Counted from the first letter of the stretch, positions 26,494 to 34,571 are shown. The stretch is 64,000 nt of DNA from Arsenicibacter sp965247375 (GCA_965247375.1 CBDFHU010000145.1:5129-69128), one strand, 5' to 3'. Numbers and translations are program-made. Notes: a model not told the origin generated them from the sequence alone.

Positions 26494-26994
26494 ATGAGTG
26501 AATCAAATCAGGCGGATACCAGCGGTAACCCACAACCTCTGGCACACGCCCCGGGAAAAGCTTTCTCTTTACCGGATTCGCGCCCCAGGGTCGCAGTCTA
26601 CCGGAAAGAACATTTTAATGCGGCACATCGGCTGAACAATCCGAACTGGTCAGACGAAAAAAACGAACGGGTCTATGGTAAGTGTAATAATTACAATTAC
26701 CACGGCCATAACTATGATCTGATCCTACAGGTGACAGGTCCGGTGGATCCGGAAACCGGTTATGTAATGGATATGAAAGTCCTGAGCGACATAACCAAAC
26801 AGTATGTGCTCGATCGGTTCGATCACAGAAATCTTAATCTGGATACCGAAGAGTTTAAGGATCTGAACCCGTCAGCCGAAAATATTGCTATCGTTATCTA
26901 TCAAATTTTACGTGAGCAGCTGGATTCCTCGCTGGATCTCAAAATCAGACTTTATGAAACCGAACGGAATTTTGTTGAATACCCGGCCAATTAA
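26494..26994 (+). CDS. 6-pyruvoyl-tetrahydropterin synthase (PTPS-II type, COG0720)
   Basis: 166 residues. The enzyme acts on 7,8-dihydroneopterin triphosphate, the product of FolE. Zinc ligands are His45, His70 and His72 (FNAAHRL, HGHNY). Catalytic residues are Cys64, Asp110 and His111, and the pterin anchor is Glu155 (YETERNF). The spacing Cys-x5-HGH and the distances 45-64-70-72-110-111-155 are exactly parallel to the mammalian enzyme as I remember it (23-42-48-50-88-89-133), whereas QueD has Cys-x3-HGH. It is therefore more likely a true PTPS than queuosine QueD. Residues 1-30 are an unconserved-looking extension. folE overlaps its 3' end. Confidence 0.87.
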   Translation: MSESNQADTSGNPQPLAHAPGKAFSLPDSRPRVAVYRKEHFNAAHRLNNPNWSDEKNERVYGKCNNYNYHGHNYDLILQVTGPVDPETGYVMDMKVLSDITKQYVLDRFDHRNLNLDTEEFKDLNPSAENIAIVIYQILREQLDSSLDLKIRLYETERNFVEYPAN

Positions 26995-27694
26995 CGGTAA
27001 TGGCAAACATGCCGGCACTGAGTTTGCCGATGAACTTCATGCCGAGGAAATTGGCGAGTCACACGCTGCTACGTCGATTGAAACGCCCATGCGTCCGGAT
27101 GCGTTTGCGATGGACGATGATCATAAAATTGAACTCATTACGGAACACTTCCGGGAGATCATGAACATTCTCGGTCTTGACCTGACCGACGACAGCCTTA
27201 ATGGCTCGCCGCGCCGTGTGGCTAAAATGTACGTGAAAGAGGCGTTCAGCGGACTGAATCCGGCCAATAAGCCAAAGCCAACCCTGTTTGATAACAAGTT
27301 CAAATACAACGAAATGCTGGTTGAGAAAGATATTCTGGTGCAATCGTACTGCGAACACCACTTTGTCCCGATCATCGGCAAGGCACACGTTGCTTATATT
27401 TCGAGTGGTAAGGTTATCGGTTTGTCTAAGCTGAACCGGATTGTGCAGTATTATGCTAAACGTCCGCAGGTGCAGGAGCGTTTAACCGTCCAGATCGCCA
27501 ATGAACTGAAAGATGTTCTGGAGACTGAGAACGTGGCTGTTATTATTGATGCCAAACACCTGTGCGTGTCAACAAGGGGTGTTCGTGACGTACATAGTTC
27601 AACCGTTACGGCGGCCTACCACGGTAAGTTTGAAGAGGAAGCCACCCGCCAGGAATTTCTGCGGTATATTTCGGGTATGAACGCAACCTTGTAA
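26954..27694 (+). CDS. folE: GTP cyclohydrolase I FolE
   Basis: The enzyme forms 7,8-dihydroneopterin triphosphate from GTP, the first step of folate and biopterin synthesis. The conserved core starts near PMRPDAFAMDDDHKIELITE and contains GSPRRVAKMYVKEAFSGL, the zinc site SYCEHHFVPIIGKAHVAYI (Cys and His ligands), SKLNRIVQYYAKRPQVQERL and KHLCVSTRGVRD with the second Cys ligand. The first 40 or so residues are variable, so the start is uncertain. I give ATG 26954, which overlaps the PTPS gene by 41 bases; TTG codons near 26972 are alternatives. A hairpin terminator begins 22 bases after the stop. Confidence 0.93.
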   Translation: MKPNGILLNTRPINGNGKHAGTEFADELHAEEIGESHAATSIETPMRPDAFAMDDDHKIELITEHFREIMNILGLDLTDDSLNGSPRRVAKMYVKEAFSGLNPANKPKPTLFDNKFKYNEMLVEKDILVQSYCEHHFVPIIGKAHVAYISSGKVIGLSKLNRIVQYYAKRPQVQERLTVQIANELKDVLETENVAVIIDAKHLCVSTRGVRDVHSSTVTAAYHGKFEEEATRQEFLRYISGMNATL

Positions 27695-27716
27695 GGAGAT
27701 ATTAGTTATTCTGATG

Positions 27717-27751
27717 AAGAAGGCTGCTGAGTTGAGCAGCCTTCTTTTTTT
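27717..27751 (+). terminator. Terminator after folE, abutting the next start codon
   Basis: AAGAAGGCTGCT (27717-27728) pairs with AGCAGCCTTCTT (27735-27746), then a T-run to 27751. The ATG of the dehydrogenase gene is at 27753, so the hairpin may also attenuate it. Confidence 0.9.
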
Positions 27752-27752
27752 C

Positions 27753-28469
27753 ATGAAAACCATCTCCGTAATGCAAGGAAAAACCATTTTTATTATCGGG
27801 GCCAGTTCCGGCATCGGCCATGCACTGGCCGTTACACTACAGGCAGCGGGAGCAACCCTGATTACGGCCGGTCGCCGCCAGCCGGAAGGGATTCAGTCTA
27901 CTCACCTGAACTGGGATGTGACCCAACCACCCGAAAATCTGGCCGGTCAGCTGCCGGATATGCTCCACGGTCTTGTCTACTGCCCTGGCACCATTAATCT
28001 AAGGCCATTTCAGCGACTTTTGGTAACCGACTTTCAGAACGATCTTCAGGTAAATGTTCTGGGAGCGATTGCAGCGGTTCAGGCAGCGTTTCCGGCGTTG
28101 AAAAAAGCTAAGGGAGCCAGTGTGGTACTGTTCAGTACTGTAGCGGCGAAGTTGGGTATGAGCCTGCATTCATCGGTTGGTGTCGCCAAATCGGCGGTTG
28201 AAGGCCTGACCAAATCATTAGCAGCAGAGTTTGCACCGTCGCAGGTCCGGGTCAATGCCGTCGCACCGTCGCTGACGGATACCCCGCTGGCACAGTTTCT
28301 ATTGGGGGATGAAACAAAACGGGAAGCGGCCAACAAGCGCCATCCGCTGGGCCGTTTCGGCGCATCGGCTGATATTGCCAACATGGCGGCCTTTCTGCTC
28401 TCCGATCAGGCGGCCTGGATAACCGGCCAGATTGTCGGGGTTGACGGTGGGATGGGCAGTGTAAAATAG
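27753..28469 (+). CDS. Short-chain dehydrogenase/reductase with the catalytic Tyr replaced
   Basis: 239 residues with a classical SDR fold: cofactor motif GASSGIG (16-22), strand LNWDVTQ, NVLGAIAAVQ (101-110) and the active-site segment LFSTVAAKLG...SSVGVAKSAVEGL. Lys146 and a Ser at 128 are in place, but the position four residues before Lys146, normally Tyr, is Val142. Similar sequences with HxSVxxAKxAVEGL occur in other SDRs I recall, so this is probably a divergent subfamily. The ATG at 27753 is chosen because the upstream ATG at 27714 lies in the terminator hairpin; ATG 27771 is also possible. A sepiapterin-reductase-like role is speculative. Confidence 0.85.
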   Translation: MKTISVMQGKTIFIIGASSGIGHALAVTLQAAGATLITAGRRQPEGIQSTHLNWDVTQPPENLAGQLPDMLHGLVYCPGTINLRPFQRLLVTDFQNDLQVNVLGAIAAVQAAFPALKKAKGASVVLFSTVAAKLGMSLHSSVGVAKSAVEGLTKSLAAEFAPSQVRVNAVAPSLTDTPLAQFLLGDETKREAANKRHPLGRFGASADIANMAAFLLSDQAAWITGQIVGVDGGMGSVK

Positions 28470-28479
28470 ACTGAAATAC

Positions 28480-28511
28480 AAAGGGGAAGCGATCTGTTCT
28501 GCTTCCCCTTG
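28480..28511. terminator. Hairpin between convergent genes
   Basis: CAAAGGGGAAGC and GCTTCCCCTTG pair as 10-bp core arms (28481-28490, 28501-28510) with a 10-base loop, between the SDR and sugar isomerase stop codons. Confidence 0.75.
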
Positions 28512-28517
28512 CATTCA

Positions 28518-29426
28518 TTATTTAAAGCGTTCAAGAAGCGCTTTCGTTTTTTTGATGCCTTCGTATTCGTCCAGCTTGTCGCCTTCGTATTCAATCCCGA
28601 CATAACCTTTAAAGCCGCTGTCTTTCACGATTTTCATCATGCGGGTATAGTCGGTTTCGATGCAGTTGCCGCTTTCATCGAAATTATACGTTTTTGCCGA
28701 AACGCCTTTGGCAAATGCCATCAGTTCTTCGACTCCCTGATACCGGTCGTATTCGCTTTCGCAGCCGTCTTTTCCGCGACGCAGGCAGAAGTTCCCGAAG
28801 TCGGGCAGTGTGCCGACATTGGGCTTGTTAATATCTTTCATGACATCGGTGAGCCATGCTCCGTTTGACGAATAACCGCCGTGGTTCTCAACAATCACAT
28901 TGATACCCAGCGGCTGCGCAAATTCGCCCAGTTTACCAAGCCCTTCGACGGCCGCCCGTGCCACTTCAGTGCCTGAGCTAGTGCCGTATGCATTTACCCT
29001 GATGGTCTGGCAACCCAGGTATTTGGCGCATTCGACCCATTTTTTATGATTATCGACGGCTTGGTTTCGTTTTGCCGCATCGGTTTCGCCCAGACCACCC
29101 TCGCCGTCAATCATGATCAGGTGGTTTTTAATGCCGTTATCCTTACAGCGCTTCAGTAATTCGTTGAGGTAGGCTGTATCGTTTGCTTTGTCCTTAAAGA
29201 ACTGGTTAACATATTCAACCGTCCGGATACCAAATTCCTTACGGGCGAGAACGGGAAAGTCGAGGTTAGTAATTTTTTTGGCAAAAAGGGCTTTATGCAG
29301 CGACCATTCGGCCAGTGAAATCTCAAAAAAGCGTTTTTTTGCCGGTTCGGCAAAGGCCGTCAGGGATGGCGCAGCCGCCAGTATCAGCCCCGCCTGCTTA
29401 ATAAAGGAGCGACGATCGGTAGTCAT
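28518..29426 (-). CDS. Tat-exported sugar phosphate isomerase/epimerase (xylose-isomerase-like TIM barrel)
   Basis: 302 residues. The N-terminus MTTDRRSFIKQAGLILAAAP is a twin-arginine signal (RRSFIK) with cleavage near AFA-E. The rest is an AP-endonuclease-2-type TIM barrel: GIRTVEYVNQFF (about 66-77), HLIMIDGEGGLG, INVIVENHGGYSSNG (about 175-189, with a metal-ligand Glu), NVGTLPDFGNF and the final GYVGIEYEGD. In Bacteroidota, such exported isomerases often accompany 3-keto-glycoside or inositol metabolism. It is a plausible partner of the DUF1080 and GMC genes about 10 kb upstream, but that is inference. Confidence 0.87.
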   Translation of the reverse strand: MTTDRRSFIKQAGLILAAAPSLTAFAEPAKKRFFEISLAEWSLHKALFAKKITNLDFPVLARKEFGIRTVEYVNQFFKDKANDTAYLNELLKRCKDNGIKNHLIMIDGEGGLGETDAAKRNQAVDNHKKWVECAKYLGCQTIRVNAYGTSSGTEVARAAVEGLGKLGEFAQPLGINVIVENHGGYSSNGAWLTDVMKDINKPNVGTLPDFGNFCLRRGKDGCESEYDRYQGVEELMAFAKGVSAKTYNFDESGNCIETDYTRMMKIVKDSGFKGYVGIEYEGDKLDEYEGIKKTKALLERFK

Positions 29427-29697
29427 GTTGCTAAGGGGTTAAAGGGCGAAATCTACAAAATTCGGAGGATATTCAAACGGATTTGGCTGACCTCAGTAGC
29501 AGGATTCACATTTACCGGCAGTTACAATAAACATATTTCCGGAAAAAGGAAGCAATCTGACTTTCTACATAAAAATTTTAAGCTTTTCTTGTCTTTATCA
29601 ATTGCAAATTTTATTTTTATCGAAATATTTAAAAAAAATCTTATATACTTATAATTTTTTAAATATTCGGATAATTCAGGTTGTATTCAATACTAGC
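29427..29697. other. AT-rich intergenic stretch without a visible gene
   Basis: Between the sugar isomerase and cation-efflux genes, with long A and T runs (about 29560-29690). I see no open reading frame or RNA structure. It probably contains the isomerase promoter, but no clean TAnnTTTG was found. Confidence 0.5.
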
Positions 29698-29736
29698 AAA
29701 AAAGCCCTCATTCCCAGCGAATTTGAGGGCTTTTTT
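29698..29736. terminator. Rho-independent terminator for the cation-efflux gene
   Basis: AAAAAAGCCCTCA (29698-29710) pairs perfectly with TGAGGGCTTTTTT (29724-29736) around a 13-base loop. It lies downstream of the minus-strand efflux gene. Confidence 0.88.
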
Positions 29737-29812
29737 CTTTATGGACCAACCTCATAAACCCTCACAGCAGGTTTTATAAAGCAGGTGTACTGATTGTGCT
29801 ATAACGGGTTTT

Positions 29813-30826
29813 TCAAGATCCCCGGACCGGCAGCTCCAGCGAAACAAAGTGCTTTTGATTGAGCGGTAAGTTGTCGGCGCTCCAGATCATGTCGTGTAGA
29901 AACGGAAACGACCGTACCGGGCAATCGGCTACGCGGCAGTAGTGGCAGCAATCGGGTAGGCAGGGATCAGCATGCACAAAGATTTCTACCTCACTCGTAA
30001 AGCCGCTTTTGAGTGTATTTTCAAAGTGGTTGACGGTTTGGTGTACGCCGGTCAGCTCCCAGTACCGGGGCAGTGTCAGGTGGCAGTCGATGTGCAGGTC
30101 TGCCCCGTATTTTTGTACCCGCAGGTTATGTACGTCAATCCAGGTCGTATTCCGGTTATCGCGCAGAAGCGTAACCACCCGGTCGAGCGTCGGGGTGTCG
30201 GTCTCGTCGAGCAGGCGGGCGGTGGCGTGGCGTACCAGATGGTAGCCGTTGTAACAGATCACCATCGACAGAATCAGTGAGAGAACACTGTCAAGCCATG
30301 CCTGTCCGGTAAGCCAGACCAGCCCGATACCAATGAGCACAATCACGCTGCTCAGGCTGTCTGTCAGTAAATGCCGGCCGTCGGCGATGAGTGCCATGGA
30401 GTCAGTCCGCTCACCGGTACGGATCAGCATCCAGCCCGTTGCCGCATTGGCAATGGTCGAAATCGCTACCAGTAATAATCCCCAGTCAAGGTTCTGGAGT
30501 GTATGGGGCCGGAAAAAACTCATGATGGCGGCGTAAAACGTAAAGAAACCAGCCGATACGATTAGTGCTCCTTCGAATCCGGACGATAGAAATTCAACTT
30601 TCCCGTGGCCGTATGGGTGGTTAAAATCGCGTGGCTGACCGGCCAGATAGATGCTGTAGAGGGCAAACCCGCTGGCCAGCACATTGACAATCGATTCAAG
30701 AGCATCGGTGAGGATAGCGGCCGAATTGGTCAGGTACCAGGCCGTCATTTTCAATAGTAAAAGGGTGACGCTCAGGGCTAGTGAAATCGTCATCCACCGG
30801 AATTTAGTCTGCTGAAGTGTACTCAT
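29813..30826 (-). CDS. Cation diffusion facilitator (CDF) metal efflux protein
   Basis: 337 residues from the ATG at 30826 (MSTLQQTKFRW). It has six membrane helices in the first two thirds. Metal-site residues lie in AILTDALESIVNVLAS and the second HxxxD in ADGRHLLTDSLSS. A cytoplasmic C-terminal domain follows. A longer reading to 30985 is rejected because a -7 box at 30901-30908 lies inside it. The C-terminus is unusual: a Cys-rich cluster CLPDCCHYCRVADC (about residues 289-302) follows the dimerisation domain, perhaps binding metal. Export of Zn, Co or Fe is possible; the metal cannot be told from sequence. Confidence 0.9.
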   Translation of the reverse strand: MSTLQQTKFRWMTISLALSVTLLLLKMTAWYLTNSAAILTDALESIVNVLASGFALYSIYLAGQPRDFNHPYGHGKVEFLSSGFEGALIVSAGFFTFYAAIMSFFRPHTLQNLDWGLLLVAISTIANAATGWMLIRTGERTDSMALIADGRHLLTDSLSSVIVLIGIGLVWLTGQAWLDSVLSLILSMVICYNGYHLVRHATARLLDETDTPTLDRVVTLLRDNRNTTWIDVHNLRVQKYGADLHIDCHLTLPRYWELTGVHQTVNHFENTLKSGFTSEVEIFVHADPCLPDCCHYCRVADCPVRSFPFLHDMIWSADNLPLNQKHFVSLELPVRGS

Positions 30827-30900
30827 GGGTAACCAGGACAAAGGCAATAACCTTGCGGAGGCCGTTACCAGCCTGTACGCGGCTGGTAGTTGGTCTGATG

Positions 30901-30908
30901 CAAAGTTA
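30901..30908 (-). promoter_or_regulatory. TAnnTTTG -7 box of the cation-efflux gene
   Basis: Minus-strand TAACTTTG. It gives a leader of about 70 bases and supports the start at 30826. Confidence 0.5.
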
Positions 30909-30944
30909 CGCGCTAAGACCGGAAAAGTTTGTACATTCGTGGAT

Positions 30945-31493
30945 ATGAATACGACGGAAAATCCATGGCAGACCCTTTCTTCCACGACTGCCTATGACAA
31001 TAACTGGTTAACCATCCGACACGAAGAAGTGATCACTCCCGCCGGAACGCCCGGTATTTATGGCGTGGTTAGTTTTAAAAACAAAGCCGTTGGCGTGATC
31101 CCGATTGATGAACAGGGCAATACGTACCTGGTCGGGCAATACCGCTACCCGCTGAATGAATATTCCTGGGAAATTCCGGAAGGCGGAAGTCCGTTAGGGA
31201 CCGATGTGCTGGAATCGGCCAAACGCGAGTTGAAAGAAGAAACCGGTCTGACCGCCGGACGCTGGACAAAAATGGCCCGTATTCATACCTCTAATTCCGC
31301 CACCGACGAAGAAGGATTTATTTACATTGCTGAAGAACTGAGTCAGGGCGAACATGCTCCCGAAGAAACCGAAGAACTAATGGTACATAAAGTACACCTC
31401 TCAGAAGCGGTGCGCATGGTGATGGCCAGTGAAATTACGGATTCTATCAGCATGTGTGCAATCCTGATGGTCGCACGCCTCAAAGGTATCTAA
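30945..31493 (+). CDS. Nudix hydrolase, ADP-ribose pyrophosphatase-like
   Basis: 182 residues from the ATG at 30945 (MNTTENPWQTLSSTTAYDN). The Nudix box runs GGSPLGTDVLESAKREL then KEETGL (around residues 81-103), with the GxxxxxE and REUxEExG pattern intact. The region before it (GQYRYPLNEYSWEIPEGG) is typical for ADP-ribose or nucleotide-sugar pyrophosphatases. It is divergent from the cation-efflux gene; an upstream ATG would overlap that gene's promoter. The LysE-type gene starts almost directly after its stop. Confidence 0.92.
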   Translation: MNTTENPWQTLSSTTAYDNNWLTIRHEEVITPAGTPGIYGVVSFKNKAVGVIPIDEQGNTYLVGQYRYPLNEYSWEIPEGGSPLGTDVLESAKRELKEETGLTAGRWTKMARIHTSNSATDEEGFIYIAEELSQGEHAPEETEELMVHKVHLSEAVRMVMASEITDSISMCAILMVARLKGI

Positions 31494-31494
31494 C

Positions 31495-32134
31495 ATGATT
31501 GAAGCTTTATTTTACGGTCTCATTACCGGTGTGCTACTGTGCTGGACGTTCGGCACGGTTTTTTTTTTCCCTTTTACAGAACAGCGTTGATAACGGGTAC
31601 AAGGCAGGCATGAAGATTGCCTTCGGGGTTGTTGTCTGCGACTCCATGTTTATCGCATCGGCGCTTTTCGGGACCTCATTTCTGCCGAAAATTGACGGCT
31701 TTGAGCTGGCTATTTCGATTATCGGTGTGGTGTTTCTGAGTGCGATGGGTATTGCCAATCTTGTGAAGGGGGCACCCAGACTGGCTTATCCAACCACCCG
31801 TTTCGGTAACTTCCTGTATTATTTCTGGATTGGCTTCCTGCTGAACGGCCTTAATCCGGTCAATTTTCTGACCTGGGTCGGGCTGACGGCCTATTTGCGT
31901 AAATCGTTGCATTACGACCTGAATGAGCAGATCGCTTTTCTGTCGATGAGTGTGCTGGCTATTTTTCTGACTCAAACCGCCATTGCGGTTTCCGCTCATA
32001 AACTGAAACGCCTCTTTACGCCCCGCGTCGTATTGATTTTCAACCGCGTTACCGGTGTGATCTTTCTGGCCGTTGCCATTCAGCTAGCCTACACGCGTGT
32101 ATACGTGCCGTTAATGGCAACGATGGGGAAGTAG
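31495..32134 (+). pseudogene. LysE-family exporter with a frameshift in a run of ten T
   Basis: A membrane exporter of the LysE/RhtB group with about five or six helices. The ATG at 31495 gives MIEALFYGLITGVLLCWTFG, then hits ten T bases at 31559-31568, and that frame stops soon after. With nine T the frame continues as GTVFFSLLQNSVDNGYKAGM, the normal LysE opening, and then runs to 32134 (FGVVVCDSMFIASA, GFLLNGLNPVNFLTWVGL). The repaired length is about 212 residues. The run could slip in replication or transcription, or be a sequence error. The start lies one base after the Nudix stop, so the genes are coupled. Confidence 0.85.
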
Positions 32135-32184
32135 AAGGGATAGCTTCCAGGAAGTTTTAAACTTCCTGGAAGCTATCCCTTCTA
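32132..32184. repeat. 53-bp perfect palindrome spanning both stop codons
   Basis: A perfect inverted repeat with a single-base centre (T at 32158) running from TAGAAGGGATAGCTTCC to its complement. The TAG at each end is the stop codon of the LysE gene (plus) and of the GH3-family gene (minus). It probably forms a bidirectional terminator hairpin, although no T-tract flanks it. Confidence 0.85.
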
Positions 32185-33732
32185 AACCTTCTGCTTATTC
32201 AGAAAATTCTGCCAGTCGGCAATGAGGTCTTTTTTCAGAACACGCGGGAATTTGTGTTGTCCGCCCAGTTTGCCCTTCGACTCCATCCATTTGTAGAATA
32301 TTGACGCGGGTACCACCGTTACCGTAATGTCCTTCAGGGCATGGCGGCGCTCGACGGCATAATCGTCATTCAACTCTTTCAGTTTAGCATCGATCCGGTT
32401 GCGCAGGTCAGTAGCGTCGGCCTTGTCGTCGGTACCGATATACCAGTGGTGAGCAAACAGCGTATCTTTTGTAACACCGGCTACAGTAAACTCACGGACA
32501 TCAATGTTCAGGTCGCCGGAAACAAGCTCAATGGCCTTGTTCATGTTATCGACCGACAGGTGCTCGCCGCACAGGCTCAGGAAATGTTTTGTCCGGCCGG
32601 TAATGACAATTTCCGCGCGTTTCTTCGAAATAAACTTGATGGTATCGCCGATCAGGTACCGCCACGCCCCTGAGCAGGTCGACATCAGCAAGGCATATTC
32701 CTTGCCTTCTTCCACCTCATCGATCATCAGGGTTTCGGCATTCGGAAGAACCTGCCCGTCGGCCGTAAAGTTGCGTTCGTTGAACGGAATAAACTCAAAG
32801 AAGATGCCGTTGTTCAGTACCAGCTGCATGCCCGCAGCGTTCGGGTGTGTCTGATAGGCAATAAATCCTTCCGAGGCCAGATAGGTCTCAATGTATGTAA
32901 TCGGCCGGCCGAGTAGCTTTTCAAACCCTTTCTTGTAGGGTTCAAACGACACACCACCGTGACAGAAAACACTCAGATTCGGCCAGATGTCATGGATAGT
33001 ATTGACCTTGTAATAGGCAATGATTTTTTCCATGAGCAATTGCAGCCATGCCGGGACCCCAACGATAAAGCCGATATCCCACTGGGAAGCCTGGGCCGTG
33101 ATTTCATCCAGTTTCAGGGCCCAGTCACGTTCGCTGGCAATGTCGCGGCCCGGCTTATAGAACTGCTGGAACCAGAACGGAATCTGGCTGGCAGTAATCC
33201 CGCTCAGATCACCTTCAAAATGGTTATCGCGATAGCTGAGCGTCGTACTGCCGCCGAGCATTAGAAACCCTTTTTCGTAAATCGCCGCCGGAAGCTGCTG
33301 ATAACGGCCCAGAGTCAAAATCTGCCGGATACTGGTTTTCTGAATCGCCTTAGACATGGTTTTCGTCACCGGGATGTACTTCGACGCCGCTTCCGAGGTA
33401 CCGGAACTAAGCGCAAAGTACTTCACGCGCCCCGGCCAGCAAACGTTTTTTTCGCCGGCCAGCGTGCGGTGCCACCACTCCTGATAAATGGTGTTGTAAT
33501 CGTAAATCGGGACGTGTTGCTTAAACAACTCGTAGAACTCACGTTCGTACCCGAACAACGATGCACTTTGTATGACTTCGAAATGGTATTTCTCCCCGAA
33601 CTTGGTGTAGCGGGCTTTGGATACCAGTTTCGAGAATGTTTTCTTCTGTAACTTAAATGGGTTAATCTTCTTGCGCTGAACGACATTGGTTAACTTAATG
33701 CCGCTTTTAAGCACGTTTCCTAGCAGAGACAT
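32182..33732 (-). CDS. GH3-family (auxin-responsive-promoter-type) acyl-adenylating enzyme
   Basis: 516 residues, a GH3 family protein related to plant enzymes that adenylate carboxylic acids and join them to amino acids. Adenylation motifs are seen: KYFALSSGTSEAASKYIPVT (around 100-125, the P-loop-like Ser/Thr-Gly-rich motif), YLASEGFIAYQ and the C-terminal GDTIKFISKKRAEIVITGR (around 357-375). Bacterial members are widespread in Bacteroidota, with unknown substrates. There is no signal peptide. It is convergent with the LysE gene across the palindrome. Confidence 0.9.
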   Translation of the reverse strand: MSLLGNVLKSGIKLTNVVQRKKINPFKLQKKTFSKLVSKARYTKFGEKYHFEVIQSASLFGYEREFYELFKQHVPIYDYNTIYQEWWHRTLAGEKNVCWPGRVKYFALSSGTSEAASKYIPVTKTMSKAIQKTSIRQILTLGRYQQLPAAIYEKGFLMLGGSTTLSYRDNHFEGDLSGITASQIPFWFQQFYKPGRDIASERDWALKLDEITAQASQWDIGFIVGVPAWLQLLMEKIIAYYKVNTIHDIWPNLSVFCHGGVSFEPYKKGFEKLLGRPITYIETYLASEGFIAYQTHPNAAGMQLVLNNGIFFEFIPFNERNFTADGQVLPNAETLMIDEVEEGKEYALLMSTCSGAWRYLIGDTIKFISKKRAEIVITGRTKHFLSLCGEHLSVDNMNKAIELVSGDLNIDVREFTVAGVTKDTLFAHHWYIGTDDKADATDLRNRIDAKLKELNDDYAVERRHALKDITVTVVPASIFYKWMESKGKLGGQHKFPRVLKKDLIADWQNFLNKQKV

Positions 33733-33794
33733 AATCTTTTTCTGTTAAGCGTGTCATTAAAAAGAGAACGTAATACGCTCGCTTCAAACCACGG

Positions 33795-34571
33795 TTAAAG
33801 GTTCCAATCCTGCATTTCCTGTATGGTGTCGTATGCCGTCAGGTCGTACTTGCAAGGTACTACCGACGTATAGTTGTGAGCCAGTGCATACTCATCTGTG
33901 TCTTCGGCCTGTGGATCGAAGTTAACGAATTCGCCGGCCAGCCAGAAGTACCGGCGCCCGTGCGGGTCCCGCCGTTCATCAAAAACCTCCTGCCATTTGG
34001 CATCAGCCTGGCGGCAGATTTTAATGCCCTTCAGCGGTTCGGGCTGTCTGGCCGGAAAGTTTACATTCAGGGCAACTCCCTTTGCCATTCCATGCGTCAG
34101 CACATTGCGCACAATGGCCAATATGTGTTCTTCAGTATGCGAAAAATCGGCCTGCCGGCTGAAATCATTCAGGGAAAAACCAATGGCCGGAATGCCTTCA
34201 ATGGCGGCTTCAATGGCCGCCGACATGGTACCTGAATACAGTACGCTGATCGAGGTATTGCTGCCGTGGTTTATACCACTAACGACCAGATCGGGTTTAC
34301 GGTCTTTCAGAATATGATTTTTGGCCAGCTTTACACAGTCTGCGGGCGTACCCGAGCATTCATAAGCCGGAAAATCGGGAAAAATATCCGTTGGGTACAG
34401 CCGGAGCGGGTGCGCAATGGTGATTGCGTGGCCCATACCGGACTGAGGACTATTCGGGGCAACGACCACAACATTGCCCAGCTGCTTCATCAGATTGGCA
34501 AGCGTTCTGATGCCGTGGGAAGTGATGCCATCGTCGTTCGTTACTAGTATTAGCGGTTTATGTTCTGACAT
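33795..34571 (-). CDS. surE: 5'/3'-nucleotidase SurE
   Basis: 258 residues. It is a metal-dependent nucleoside monophosphate phosphatase. The conserved N-terminal motif is LVTNDDGITSHGI, with metal ligands Asp13 and Asp14. Ser43 sits in NSPQSGMGHAIT, and an Asn is found in SGINHGSN (about 97-104). The C-terminal half carries the dimerisation arm. Length is normal. A -7 box sits about 78 bases upstream of the ATG. Confidence 0.96.
   Translation of the reverse strand: MSEHKPLILVTNDDGITSHGIRTLANLMKQLGNVVVVAPNSPQSGMGHAITIAHPLRLYPTDIFPDFPAYECSGTPADCVKLAKNHILKDRKPDLVVSGINHGSNTSISVLYSGTMSAAIEAAIEGIPAIGFSLNDFSRQADFSHTEEHILAIVRNVLTHGMAKGVALNVNFPARQPEPLKGIKICRQADAKWQEVFDERRDPHGRRYFWLAGEFVNFDPQAEDTDEYALAHNYTSVVPCKYDLTAYDTIQEMQDWNL

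Noticed and set aside
26494..26994. QueD for queuosine synthesis
   Set aside because: The spacing is Cys-x5-HGH rather than Cys-x3-HGH, so PTPS is preferred, though not proven.
30827..30985. Longer N-terminus of the cation-efflux protein
   Set aside because: It would start upstream of the -7 box at 30901-30908 and begins with residues unlike the family.
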